From the NCBI GenBank assembly GCA_049366715.1, contig JBMNCQ010000065.1, forward strand, positions 62,001 to 126,000: a stretch of 64,000 nt of DNA, written 5' to 3'. Under the pieces are notes generated by a model. That model had not been told where the DNA came from and ran no database searches. It saw only the letters and a list, made by a program, of their open reading frames with translations. Every line of letters begins with the position of its first letter. The stretch's first letter is position 1. Below are positions 33,101 through 42,460 of this stretch, piece after piece. This DNA comes from JBMNCQ01 sp049366715. GTDB taxonomy: Bacteria > Bacillota > Peptococcia > Peptococcales > BICA1-8. The position numbers and the translations under genes were made by a program.

Positions 33101-34624
33101 ATGGTTACTAATTTGCAAAAAAGCTTACAGAATAAATTTTCTGTAACCTGGGAGTTGGTGCCGGGCAGAGGAGCACGGGAGAAAAACCAGGAGATTATCC
33201 TTGATTATGCGGCCCAAGCGGCCAAAGGGCGGAAAATTGACGCTATTTCTCTAACTGATAATCCTGGCGGCAGCCCGGGAATTCTACCTGATGAGCTGGG
33301 TAGTGAAATAATAAAATTGGGCATAGAGCCTCTGATCCATTTTACCTGCAAAGATAAAAACCGTAATCAAATGGAAAGCCAATTATATGCCTTAGACAGG
33401 GTGGGTATAAGAAATATTCTCGTGATGACCGGTGATTACAGTTTAGCAGGATTTAAAGGAAGACCAAAACCGGTTTTTGATTTGGACAGCGTGCAAGCCT
33501 TAGAACTCATTTCCCAGCTGAATAGGGGTTTGGAAATACCTTCCTTAAAAGGTACTGTTATTCTTAAACCCGGTAGTTTTTTTGCCGGCGCGGCGGTCTC
33601 GCCCTTTAAAGGGACGGAAGCAGAGCAGTTATTACAGTACGGTAAACTTAGTAAAAAAATTAAGAATGGTGCTAATTTTATTATTACCCAAGTTGGTTAT
33701 GATGCTCGTAAGTATCAAGAGCTGCTGCTCTTTAAAAAGCTGATAGGTGTGGATACGCCGGTTATTGGCAATATTTTTCTGCTAACACCGGGGAGTGCCA
33801 GGTTAATGAATGGGAATAAAATCCCCGGATGTGTTGTAACAAAAAAATTATTGCAAGAAGTCGAACAGGAAAAATCAGACCCGCAGGCAAAATTTTTGCG
33901 GGCAGCTAAATTGTATGCGGTTTTAAAAGGTATTGGCTATTCAGGAGTACACATCGGGGGTCATAATCTATCCTATGAGCAGGTAGAGTATGTTATTGAT
34001 AAAGGGGAAGAATTAAGTTCTAGCTGGGAAACCTGGGTGGAGGAATTTGAATTTCCCCAGGATAATGCTTTTTATTTCTTTAAGAAAGATCCCCTTACCG
34101 GTTTAAATAAAAATGAACCTGCCGTAAATAATAAGAAAAATACCAAATCTGCCGGAATATATCAATTATCCCGTTTGTTCCATAAAGTATTCTTTATACC
34201 CGGGAAAAATTTATTCGGTTTTATGCAAAAAGCTTCCCGGTATCTTGATAAATCTAAACTAAAATGTCCATTTCATAAAATTGAGTATTTGTTAAAAGCC
34301 GCATTTTATGGTTGTAAAGACTGCGGTGATTGTGCTTTGCCGGACATAGCCTATGTCTGTCCGGTGGCCAATTGTCCGAAAAACCAACGAAACGGGCCTT
34401 GTGAAGGAAGCTATTATGGGTGGTGCGAAGTTTATCCTTATCAGAAAAAGTGCATTTGGGTGACAGCCTTTAAGAGACTGAGAGAATATAATGAGGAAAA
34501 AAGCTTGAACGCATATTATTTAGACCCCTATAATTGGGAGCTTAATCAAACATCATCCTGGTTAAATTTTTACCTGGGAAGAGATCATTCTGCTGCCCGC
34601 CTGGATATTGCGAAGGAGGAATAA
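33101..34624 (+). CDS. metF: Methylenetetrahydrofolate reductase fused to a MetV-like Cys-rich domain
   Basis: A 507-residue protein with ATG 33101 after GGGAGG. Residues ~1-320 are a MetF TIM barrel (TWELVPGRGAREKN, DAISLTDNPGG, LVMTGDY, FIITQVGYDARKY, GVHIGGHNLSYEQ). Residues ~395-480 form the MTHFR C-terminal Cys-rich domain (CPFHKIEYLLK, CKDCGDCALPDIAYVCPVANCPK, GPCEGSYYGWCEVYP). In many acetogens these are separate proteins, MetF and MetV; here they are one chain. It interconverts methylene- and methyl-H4folate. It lies directly before the methyl-H4folate:corrinoid methyltransferase gene. Confidence 0.9.
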   Translation: MVTNLQKSLQNKFSVTWELVPGRGAREKNQEIILDYAAQAAKGRKIDAISLTDNPGGSPGILPDELGSEIIKLGIEPLIHFTCKDKNRNQMESQLYALDRVGIRNILVMTGDYSLAGFKGRPKPVFDLDSVQALELISQLNRGLEIPSLKGTVILKPGSFFAGAAVSPFKGTEAEQLLQYGKLSKKIKNGANFIITQVGYDARKYQELLLFKKLIGVDTPVIGNIFLLTPGSARLMNGNKIPGCVVTKKLLQEVEQEKSDPQAKFLRAAKLYAVLKGIGYSGVHIGGHNLSYEQVEYVIDKGEELSSSWETWVEEFEFPQDNAFYFFKKDPLTGLNKNEPAVNNKKNTKSAGIYQLSRLFHKVFFIPGKNLFGFMQKASRYLDKSKLKCPFHKIEYLLKAAFYGCKDCGDCALPDIAYVCPVANCPKNQRNGPCEGSYYGWCEVYPYQKKCIWVTAFKRLREYNEEKSLNAYYLDPYNWELNQTSSWLNFYLGRDHSAARLDIAKEE

Positions 34625-34629
34625 TAAAA

Positions 34630-35433
34630 ATGCTTATTATTGGTGAACTTATCAATTCAAGTAGAACAGTGATTAAAGAAGCTGTACAAAAAAAAGATTG
34701 TGCTTTAATTCAGGAAATAGCTCACAAACAAGTTGAAGCAGGTGCCGACTATATTGATGCGAACTGCGGGACTCAGGTTCATAATGAGCCGGAGGTGATG
34801 ACTTGGCTGGTAAAGACAATTTTAGACAAGGTTTCTGCGCCGGTGTGTATTGATAGCCCCAATCCTCAAGCATTGCAAGCGGGTTTAGCTTCAATTAATA
34901 ACAGCTGTCAGCCGATGATCAATTCTATTTCCGCCGAAACAAAACGTTTTTCCGAAGTTATCCCTTTGGTGGTGGAATATCAGGCCAAGGTGATTGCTTT
35001 GTGTATGGATGATAAGGGAATGCCGAAAACTACTGCAGACCGGCTGCGGGTTGCGGATAAATTGGTTAATGATTTGGTGGCGGCAGGTGTTAAGGAAGAT
35101 GATATTTATCTTGATCCCCTGGTGCAGCCTATAAGTGTTGATTCCCAGGCGGCGGTAATGGTTTTAGAAACATTATCGAAGCTAAAGGAACAATATCCCC
35201 GTGTCCATAAAACCTGTGGCCTAAGTAACGTTTCCTTTGGGCTGCCGGCTAGAAAGATTATAAATCAGGCATTTATGCTGCAGACCATGACAATGGGCAT
35301 GGATTCTTATATTCTTGATCCCCTTGATAAAAAAATGATGGGATTTATCTATGCTTCCCAGGCTCTTCTCGGAAAAGATGATTTTTGTATGCAGTACATT
35401 ACTGCCCATCGTAAAGGGCTTTATAAAGATTAA
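34630..35433 (+). CDS. Methyltetrahydrofolate:corrinoid methyltransferase (MtgA/AcsE type)
   Basis: A 267-residue pterin-binding TIM barrel with ATG 34630 behind AAGGAGG, five bases after the metF stop. Characteristic stretches are IGELINSSRTVIKEA, AGADYIDANCGTQ, CIDSPNP, LDPLVQPISVD and KTCGLSNVSFGLP (the Asn that contacts folate N5). The protein moves the methyl group between a methylcorrinoid protein and H4folate. The partner is most likely the corrinoid protein at 31489. It completes the chain substrate-methyl to corrinoid to methyl-H4folate. AcsE of the Wood-Ljungdahl pathway is the closest well-known relative, but no CO dehydrogenase genes are in the window. Confidence 0.9.
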   Translation: MLIIGELINSSRTVIKEAVQKKDCALIQEIAHKQVEAGADYIDANCGTQVHNEPEVMTWLVKTILDKVSAPVCIDSPNPQALQAGLASINNSCQPMINSISAETKRFSEVIPLVVEYQAKVIALCMDDKGMPKTTADRLRVADKLVNDLVAAGVKEDDIYLDPLVQPISVDSQAAVMVLETLSKLKEQYPRVHKTCGLSNVSFGLPARKIINQAFMLQTMTMGMDSYILDPLDKKMMGFIYASQALLGKDDFCMQYITAHRKGLYKD

Positions 35434-35486
35434 GCGGCATAATAATTTAGGTTTTTCTTCATAAATTCCTCTTTCTTGAGAGCAGA

Positions 35487-35522
35487 GAGCTCAGCGTGAA
35501 CTGAGCTCATGCTCATTTTTTA
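35487..35522 (+). terminator. Terminator of the one-carbon gene group
   Basis: GAGCTCAG / CTGAGCTC perfect stem with 6-base loop, followed a few bases later by ATTTTTT. Confidence 0.75.
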
Positions 35523-35861
35523 ACGGGCAGACTACGATAAATTACATAATATGCTGCCTTTTGTAAATAGTTTCCCCCAAGTTTTCCCTAACTATGTAAA
35601 GTGTCTTCAGAAAGACTTTTGTTATTCCAGGTGGTCAATTCCCACCGTCAATAGGTAAGGATACGAAGATTTTTTAAAAAGCAAAGAAAATATTAAAGGA
35701 TAAACGAATTTTCATAAAGAAATGAACTTATATGATCGCAGAGGCTAAAAATAATACAATAGTATTTTACATTTCATGATCAGGTTTTTCTAATGACCGG
35801 CTGCAAGTTCTTTCTTAATATAAACATGGAAACTGTTTTTTGTGGAGGGGAGGTATTTGAG
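35523..35861. other. Intergenic region upstream of the broken AraC gene
   Basis: About 340 bases without a convincing gene on either strand. It contains a small GGTGG / CCACC hairpin (35631-35647) and AT-rich sequence that may hold the old promoter of the AraC gene. Confidence 0.5.
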
Positions 35862-36673
35862 ATGCCAACAACCTTTGAAAAATTACCTGATCCTAATCCG
35901 GTGGAACCTTCGTTAACTGAAAAAATAAATATTTTCCAAAGACCGGAAGCTGCCAAAGTGAAACCCCATACCCACGAAGCCGTAGAGCTTGTTTATATGT
36001 ATGAAGGAGAGGGAATAGTCAATATCCATAAAAAAACCTTGTCGTAATCTACCTCCAGATATTTGATGAATCTCTTGGAACATCCCAAAATGCCATGGAT
36101 ATCCTTACTTTGGCCTGGTTTAACGATTTTAGCGGTCTTATCCGGGATTTCAAACCGATTGTTTCTTTTCGTGGCAAAAACTTGCTGGAAATGGACTTTA
36201 TCATTTCCAAGATGCTTGAAGAGTTCAAGAAAAAAGAAACCGGATATTTAAGCGTGCTTTTTGGCTATCTTAACGTACTTTTTGCAAAGCTGTTCAGGCA
36301 AATCTATTTTGAAAAAAAAGTGGATATACGGCAGGACATTCCCCGTATCACTGATGGTATTCTGGAGTATATCAAAAAGAATTATAATAAAAAAATATCT
36401 GTTGAAGAGTTAGCAAAAAAGAGTTTTTACAGTTCGACATATTTTAGCAGCCTTTTTAAAGAGTGTTACGGAATATCACCGATTCAGTATATAAACAATA
36501 CCAGAATTGAAAAAGCTATGGAACTCCTTGAAACTGAAGTAATGTCTGTGGAGCAGGTTATGAAGTATGTAGGGTATTCGGACAGAAAACATTTCTATAA
36601 ACTTTTTAAAGAATCCACCGGTTTTGCACCGGGAGAATACAAGAAAAGAATAAAGGGTACAGTTAATATTTGA
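35862..36673 (+). pseudogene. AraC-family regulator with cupin sensor domain, frameshifted and internally deleted
   Basis: ATG 35862 (after GGAGGGGAGG) opens a cupin-like N-terminus with KPHTHEAVELVYMYEGEG, which stops at TAA 36047. The protein resumes in another frame from about 36044 (VIYLQIFDESLGTSQ) and continues to 36673. It ends in an intact AraC DNA-binding domain (KKISVEELAKKSFYSSTYFSSLFKECYG, then VMKYVGYSDRKHFYKLFKE). The part of the cupin between GIVNIHKK and the LVVIYLQ-like strand is missing, so a short deletion seems to have caused the shift. It precedes the tct genes it probably once controlled. A local assembly error is the alternative. Confidence 0.75.
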
Positions 36674-36710
36674 CGTCAATATGCCAAAATACTTTTCGAG
36701 GGAGTTTTTG

Positions 36711-36738
36711 AGGTAGCTTAGATAAGCTACCTTTTTTT
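36711..36738 (+). terminator. Terminator after the AraC pseudogene
   Basis: AGGTAGCTT / AAGCTACCT perfect stem with AGAT loop followed by TTTTTT. Confidence 0.88.
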
Positions 36739-36958
36739 ACTGCGAAAATTATGATTTCCTGAAATTAAAGAAAACCCTACAAAAACCACAGTACTCCCTA
36801 TAGAAAACGATAGTATTTAGTATTATCATGATTTTAGTCTGGTTACAGAATTTTCTGCTTATTCTATCAGGTATAAATAATTTTTTAAGAGATATTTAAA
36901 ACTAGGCGGGTGAAAAGGGATAAAGCAAGACTGAAAAATAAAGGGAGGTTGTAAGTAG

Positions 36959-37959
36959 ATGAAAATCACAGGGCAGAAAAATTTATTTTTAATATGTCTA
37001 ATTATGGTATTGACTTTTAGTGTTGCCGCATGCGGGGGTAAAAACACTCCGGCACCGCAGAATTCGGGAGATACTGCCCAAGAAGCAGACTATCCCGTCA
37101 AGGAGGTCAAAATGATTGTTCCTTTTGGTGCCGGTGGTACAGCGGACATAGCAGCCCGGGCTCTCTGCAAAGGATTTGAAGAGGTGACCGGACAGCCGCT
37201 GGTAATAGAAAATTATGCCGGTGGTGCCGGTACCGGGAACGATGACCTTTATCAAATCTGAACCGGATGGATATATCCTGGCCATGATTCCCAGCGGTGT
37301 ACTGACTTTACGTCCGCTGCTGCAGGAAGTTGAGTACGAATTCCCCAGGGATTTTACCCCGATTATCGGAGTAGGGGATTTTCAAATGGTTTTTGCGGTT
37401 AAAAATGATGCGCGTATAACAATATCACAGAAATGATTCAATATGATGAGGATAAAGGTGAGGGAATCAAAGTAACGACCCCTGGAGTTAATACCCCCAA
37501 TCATTTACTGATGGAAATGATTTGCAGAGAAACCGGCTTACAGCTTCGACATATGCCTTATAATGACACCAATCAGGCTTTGACTGCCATGCCGGGCGGT
37601 CATGCAGACCTGGCTATCGTAAATCTCTCCAATGTTTATTCCCAAATGCAACCGGGGAGCGTTAAATTGCTGGGTATCCCCGCTGCTGAACGCTATGAAA
37701 ACCTCAAAGATGTTCCTACTATTATCGAACAAGGAATCAACGTGTCCGGCGGAACAACCTTCGATATTTATGGACCGGCCGGCCTTCCCCAGGAAGTTAC
37801 TGCTAAACTAACAGATGTTTTTGCGAAAAGTATGGAGTCGGAGGAGTTTCAAAAATTGTAACCAATGCCAATGTATACGTAACCAAATTCTCTGCTGAAC
37901 AATTATTCCAAAATATTGCAGAAGACCTCAAAAATTTTGCAAAGGTAATCGCAAAATAA
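36959..37959 (+). pseudogene. TctC-type tricarboxylate transporter binding protein, three frameshifts
   Basis: ATG 36959 opens a lipoprotein signal (LTFSVAACGG) and the TctC start VKMIVPFGAGGTADIAARAL. The frame breaks near 37230 (ends at TGA 37261), resumes as MTFIKSEPDGYILAM to 37436, and breaks near 37413 at a CGCG. It resumes as ARYNNITEMIQYDEDKG to TAA 37861, breaks at a run of five A, and finishes in yet another frame to TAA 37959 (NVYVTKFSAEQLFQN). Together the pieces cover a full ~330-residue Bug/TctC protein that bound a carboxylate outside the cell. Residue conservation across the pieces says the damage is recent, or that the local sequence has indel errors. Confidence 0.82.
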
Positions 37960-38019
37960 AAATTTCATTTGCCGGAAGTTTTGATCGTGCTTTTCTTCCT
38001 TGTTTAAAATTATAGGATA

Positions 38020-38518
38020 GTGATTACCTTGATACAGAAGAAAATTGGTACTCTATTGGAAATAATAATTAGTATTTTTCTGGGGGCGGGGATCCTCCTT
38101 CTCTTACCTTTTCAGGCCCGCATACCTGCTCATGTAACCAATGAAGTTATTAATCCCCAGATGTTTGTTTCCTAAGATCTTTGCCTGGGTCTTAGTTCTG
38201 ATTGGCCTGTGGCGTCTGGTCTTCTTTATGATTAAAGGGACAGATAAAAATGCTGTGTTAAATGTTGAGCAAATAGATATGATAAAGCTTTTAGCCGGTA
38301 CCGTAGTTATATTCGCTTATGTAATTTTACTGCCTTTGCTGGGATATCTAATAACAACCACCGTAAGTATCTTTCTTTTGATTTATTTACTGGGAAAGCC
38401 CAAGGTACAGACGGCATTGCTCTGTTCTTTGGCGGCTACCGTTGTGATCTGGACTGTCTTCGATAAATTCCTGCATGTGCCTTTGCCGTCAGGTTTTTTA
38501 GGAATATGGGGGGTATAA
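38020..38518 (+). pseudogene. TctB-type small membrane subunit, frameshifted
   Basis: From GTG 38020 (or TTG 38029) a first membrane helix is encoded (IIISIFLGAGILLLLPF), running to TAA 38176. The rest (FPKIFAWVLVLIGLWRL onward, with further helices to 38518) is in another frame entered near 38160-38170. Joined, the pieces give a ~165-residue four-helix TctB. The last piece contains an in-frame ATG 38141, but it would lack the first helix. The tctA start follows five bases later. Confidence 0.75.
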
Positions 38519-38522
38519 ATTA

Positions 38523-39944
38523 ATGGAAAGCATCCTGAACGGAGTGCAGCTGTTGTTTGATCCATCATTAATTTTATTTATGTTTGTAGGTGTCGGGATC
38601 GGAATAATTGTGGGTGCCTTGCCCGGCCTGACTGATCCTATGGCTTTGGGGCTGGGGATTCCCTTTACCTTTGGCATGGAACCTTTACATGCAATTCTGT
38701 TTTTATTAGGAATTCATTTTGGTGCCTTATATGGCGGGACAATTACCGCGATAACCATTAATACGCCCGGTATCCCGGCGGCAGCGGCAACGGCCATGGA
38801 CGGATACCCCCTAACACAAAAAGGAAAGTCCCGGAAAGCTTTACAAATGTCGGCTCTCTCAGCTTTCATCGGGGCCAATATTTCTGTGCTATCTTTGGTT
38901 ATTTTTGCACCTTTGCTAGGTAAGGTAGCTCTTGGTTTTGGTCCTTCGGAGTATTTTGCGCTGGGTTTGTTCGGTCTCTCTGTAGTGGCAGCTGTGGCGG
39001 GGAAGTCTTTGCCCAAGGCCGTCGCCGCTGCTGCTCTGGGCATTTTGATATCAACAATAGGTACGGACCCTCTATACGGCGCGGAACGTTTTACCTTTGG
39101 CAGCTTCAATTTGTATACGGGAATTGATTTAATTCCGGCTTTAATTGGTTTGTTTGCTGTCAGTGAAATACTGGCTCAGTTAGCTGGTAAGGCCCGGGAA
39201 GAAAAAAAAATGGAGCATCGTGTGGAAGGGCAGGGGTTAACTCCGGCAGAGGTTAAGAATTCTTTCAAAACTATCCTCAAAGGCGGGGCCATTGGTACTT
39301 TTCTTGGTGCCTTACCGGGAACGGGAGCCGTCATTGCTTCTTTTTTTAGTTATAATGAGGCCGTTAGATCGTCTAAGACTCCGGAGAACTTCGGCAAGGG
39401 TGAACTGGACGGAGTGGCTGCGGCTATTTTATTAGGCGCATTCATTTTGCACGGTATCCGGGTGGGTCCGGACCTCTTTGTCACCTCCGGAAATTTTGTT
39501 TATGCCATGTTCATTGGCATTATTATTCTGGAAATCATGGTTTTTCTGGCCGGATGGTATGGTTCGGTCTGGATTGCCAAAATAGTCCGTATACCCCGTC
39601 ATTTCTTATTTCCCGTTATTACAGTACTGGTCGTTACCGGGTCCTTTGCATTAAACAATAACCTGTTTAATGTCTGGGTTACACTGATTTTCGGTCTGCC
39701 GGGCTTTCTAATGCTGCGCTTTGAGTATCCCCTTCCCCCGTTATTACTGGGGATTATCTTAGGGCCCATAATAGAAAAAAATTTTTGTCTGGCTATGTCG
39801 GCTACAAACGGACAGCCGTTACAATTTCTAACCAGGCCGATAACAGCTTTTATTCTGACCGTGGCTCTGGTATCTATGTATTTTTCGGTCAAGATTCATC
39901 GCCAGATTCAAAAAGGTTTAAACGCAAAAGAAACAATAAGCTAA
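38523..39944 (+). CDS. tctA: Tripartite tricarboxylate transporter large permease TctA
   Basis: A 473-residue, very hydrophobic protein with ATG 38523 behind GGGGGG. TctA landmarks: GIIVGALPGLTDPMALG near the N-terminus and YGGTITAITINTPGIPAAAATAMDGYPL near residue 75, with about 11-12 membrane helices. It is the transport channel of the TctABC secondary carrier for (tri)carboxylates, driven by ion gradients with a periplasmic-type binding protein. The gene is intact although its partner genes tctC and tctB are broken. A hairpin separates it from the hydrolase gene. Confidence 0.93.
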   Translation: MESILNGVQLLFDPSLILFMFVGVGIGIIVGALPGLTDPMALGLGIPFTFGMEPLHAILFLLGIHFGALYGGTITAITINTPGIPAAAATAMDGYPLTQKGKSRKALQMSALSAFIGANISVLSLVIFAPLLGKVALGFGPSEYFALGLFGLSVVAAVAGKSLPKAVAAAALGILISTIGTDPLYGAERFTFGSFNLYTGIDLIPALIGLFAVSEILAQLAGKAREEKKMEHRVEGQGLTPAEVKNSFKTILKGGAIGTFLGALPGTGAVIASFFSYNEAVRSSKTPENFGKGELDGVAAAILLGAFILHGIRVGPDLFVTSGNFVYAMFIGIIILEIMVFLAGWYGSVWIAKIVRIPRHFLFPVITVLVVTGSFALNNNLFNVWVTLIFGLPGFLMLRFEYPLPPLLLGIILGPIIEKNFCLAMSATNGQPLQFLTRPITAFILTVALVSMYFSVKIHRQIQKGLNAKETIS

Positions 39945-39945
39945 A

Positions 39946-39967
39946 GCCCCTGTAGACAGACAGGGGC
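39946..39967 (+). repeat. Intercistronic hairpin tctA/sulfatase-fold gene
   Basis: GCCCCTGT / ACAGGGGC perfect stem with a 6-base loop. No U-tract follows. It begins two bases after the tctA stop. Confidence 0.7.
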
Positions 39968-40001
39968 CGGATAATGAAAATTACAACGAGGTGGAATACA
40001 T

Positions 40002-41345
40002 ATGAATACAATTTTAATCATTTCTGATACTTTCCGTTACGATAATCTTTCCTGTTATGGAAAAACCGGAGTAAAGACCCCTAATCTTGACCGGCTGGCC
40101 GGGGAGTCGTACATTTTTGACAATGCTTATTTAGGTTCTTTTCCCACGGTACCCAATCGCCTGGACATTATGAACGGATGCTTTAACTTTATTGACCATG
40201 AATGGTGCCCTTTACCTGCCGGTACGGTGACCCTGCAGCAAATTCTGAGCGCTTCGGGCTATGTCACCCAAATGATTATCGATAACCCCCATCTGGTCGA
40301 AAACGGGTTTAACTATGAGCGGGGCTTTGATGGCTGGGAATGGATCCGGGGGCATGAATCGGACCGTTGGAAGTCTATGCCCCGGGATATTGAGCTGCCT
40401 GCCGATCCCGGTAAATTAAACAATGCCCATTTTGTCTTGAAAAACTATTTGCGTAACACAGCCTGGTGGAAATCTGAAGAGGACCGCTTTGTAGCCAGGT
40501 CTGTTAAAGAGGCCTGCCGGTGGCTGGAAGCAGGCCAGGATGCGGAAAAATTCTTCTTGTATCTCGATCTATTTGATCCCCACGAGCCTTGGGACGCACC
40601 TGAAGAATACGTTAAGATGTATGAGACGGACTATGGGGGTGAAGAAGTAATCTATCCTTACAATGATTTTTGGCAGAATTTTGTCTCGGAAGAGGAATTG
40701 AAACATATGCGGGCCATGTATAAGGGCTCAGTGACTCTTGTTGACCGGTGGATTGGGGTTTTGCTGGATAAGATAGAGAAACTGGGTTTAAAGGAAGACA
40801 CAGCGGTAATTTTTACCAGCGACCACGGTTTCTTGTTTGGTGAGCACGGTTTGGTAGGTAAATCGATTAAGCCCGAACACGGCTATTATGAAGCCTGCCG
40901 GATGTATAATGAAATACGCCGGGTTCCTTTGTTAATCCGCTTGCCCGGGCAACAACACGGTGAGCATATTAAGGCCTTAGTGCAGTCCCCCGATTTAATG
41001 CCCACTATTCTGGAGCTTAGCGGGCTGGTAGCAACTGAGTCTGTTGGCGGTAAGGCCAATATTTCGGCATTGCAGTGTGGTATTTTCTATACAAAAGATT
41101 GGCGGTTTGATCCGGAAAAGATTCACGGCAAGTCCTTGATGCCCCTTTTGCGGGGGGAAATGAAGGAATTCCGTGATATAGCCGTCAGTTCCAACACGTT
41201 AATCCACCATACTTCAGGGGTGGCTAAGTGTGCTGTGGTGACGGAGGATGGCTGGTGCCTGCACTTTGCCGGTGATTACGCCGAAGAAGTAGGTGCCGGG
41301 CTGCGGGTTAACAAACAATTGATTCAGCCCCTAATCAGGAGCTAG
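40002..41345 (+). CDS. Sulfatase/alkaline-phosphatase-superfamily hydrolase with Thr at the nucleophile position
   Basis: A 447-residue protein with ATG 40002. The fold is recognisable from ILIISDTFRYDNLSCYG at the start, TPNLDRLAGES, DPHEPWDAPEEY, FTSDHGFLFGEHG (metal-binding Asp-His) and KSLMPLLRG. The signature region reads NAYLGSFPTVPNRLDIMNG. Aligned with the sulfatase motif C/S-x-P-x-R, Thr49 takes the place of the Cys or Ser that becomes formylglycine, while Pro51 and Arg53 are kept. It is therefore unlikely to be a formylglycine sulfatase and may be a phosphodiester or phosphonate hydrolase, since the superfamily's phosphodiesterases use Thr. It has no signal peptide. It follows tctA. 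Confidence 0.85.
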   Translation: MNTILIISDTFRYDNLSCYGKTGVKTPNLDRLAGESYIFDNAYLGSFPTVPNRLDIMNGCFNFIDHEWCPLPAGTVTLQQILSASGYVTQMIIDNPHLVENGFNYERGFDGWEWIRGHESDRWKSMPRDIELPADPGKLNNAHFVLKNYLRNTAWWKSEEDRFVARSVKEACRWLEAGQDAEKFFLYLDLFDPHEPWDAPEEYVKMYETDYGGEEVIYPYNDFWQNFVSEEELKHMRAMYKGSVTLVDRWIGVLLDKIEKLGLKEDTAVIFTSDHGFLFGEHGLVGKSIKPEHGYYEACRMYNEIRRVPLLIRLPGQQHGEHIKALVQSPDLMPTILELSGLVATESVGGKANISALQCGIFYTKDWRFDPEKIHGKSLMPLLRGEMKEFRDIAVSSNTLIHHTSGVAKCAVVTEDGWCLHFAGDYAEEVGAGLRVNKQLIQPLIRS

Positions 41346-41568
41346 TTGAAAGCAGTATAACAGGATTGGCCGGTAAAACTGAATTGGCGTACCAATTTCC
41401 GAAACATTCGGTGGTAGCAATCATGTTAACTTCACAATAATCGTTTTCTATTTAAAAACTTTGATCAAAGATATTTTTTATTCTCCGCAGGCATAATTTT
41501 TAAAAGGGTATATTGGGTTAGATGTTGAACAAAATATTTATGATATGTTCTGGTGAAAGGAGAACCCA

Positions 41569-42387
41569 ATGCAGATTAAACCCTTAAAAAAAATGAAACT
41601 GTATGGCTTTAATAACTTAACGAAAACCTTAAGTTTTAATTTATACGATATATGTTATGCGAAAAATTCTGAGCACAGAAAAGAATACATCGAATACATA
41701 GATGATGTGTATAATGCTGACAGGCTTGCGGATATTTTGACTAATGTGGCGGAAATTATCGGGGCTCATATCCTGAACATTGCCAATCAGGACTATGACC
41801 CGCAAGGTGCCAGTGTTACGATGCTGATCGCGGAAAATGAAATAATATGTGATAAAATTAAGGATGAGGCCCAAAAGGGCCCTGCCGAAATTGACAAGGA
41901 GGATATTGTTGCGCACTTAGATAAAAGTCATATTACCGTCCATACTTATCCTGAAAGTCATCCTGACCAGGGGATCAGTACTTTTAGAGCGGATATTGAT
42001 GTCTCCACCTGCGGTCATATTTCACCTCTGACAGCTTTAAACTATTTGATTGACAGCTTTGAACCTGATATCGCATATATGGACTACCGGGTAAGGGGAT
42101 TTACCCGGGATGTAAGCGGTAAAAAGTTTTACATTGATCACAAGATAAACTCTATCCAAAATTTTATTGCCAAAAAAACCAGGGACAGCTACCAGATGAT
42201 CGATGTTAATGTTTATCAGGATAATATTTTTCATACGAAAATGCTTCTCAAAGAATTTGACTTGGATAACTATCTCTTTGGTACTGCTAAAAAGGAATTG
42301 AAATCATGGGAAAAGAAAAAAATTAAGCAGCGCATCAAGAAAGAAATGCTGGAAATTTTTTACGGTAAGAATATACCTAAGATTTAA
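41569..42387 (+). CDS. speD: S-adenosylmethionine decarboxylase proenzyme, long (E. coli-type) form
   Basis: A 272-residue protein with ATG 41569 after AAAGGAGA. The self-cleavage site is in LDKSHITVHTYPE: the chain is expected to cut before Ser120, which becomes the pyruvoyl cofactor. Further motifs are FRADIDVSTCGHISPL and YMDYRVRGFTRDV, typical of the ~265-residue class 1A enzymes rather than the ~120-residue form common in Bacillus. It supplies decarboxylated AdoMet for spermidine synthesis. No spermidine synthase gene is adjacent. A CTTTGATCAAAG palindrome lies ~100 bases upstream. Confidence 0.93.
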   Translation: MQIKPLKKMKLYGFNNLTKTLSFNLYDICYAKNSEHRKEYIEYIDDVYNADRLADILTNVAEIIGAHILNIANQDYDPQGASVTMLIAENEIICDKIKDEAQKGPAEIDKEDIVAHLDKSHITVHTYPESHPDQGISTFRADIDVSTCGHISPLTALNYLIDSFEPDIAYMDYRVRGFTRDVSGKKFYIDHKINSIQNFIAKKTRDSYQMIDVNVYQDNIFHTKMLLKEFDLDNYLFGTAKKELKSWEKKKIKQRIKKEMLEIFYGKNIPKI

Positions 42388-42460
42388 AGAGCTTGCCAAG
42401 GAATTGATCCGGAAGAGATGAATCTATTTCGAAAAGTGTTGTTGGCCGGCCAATTATTTA

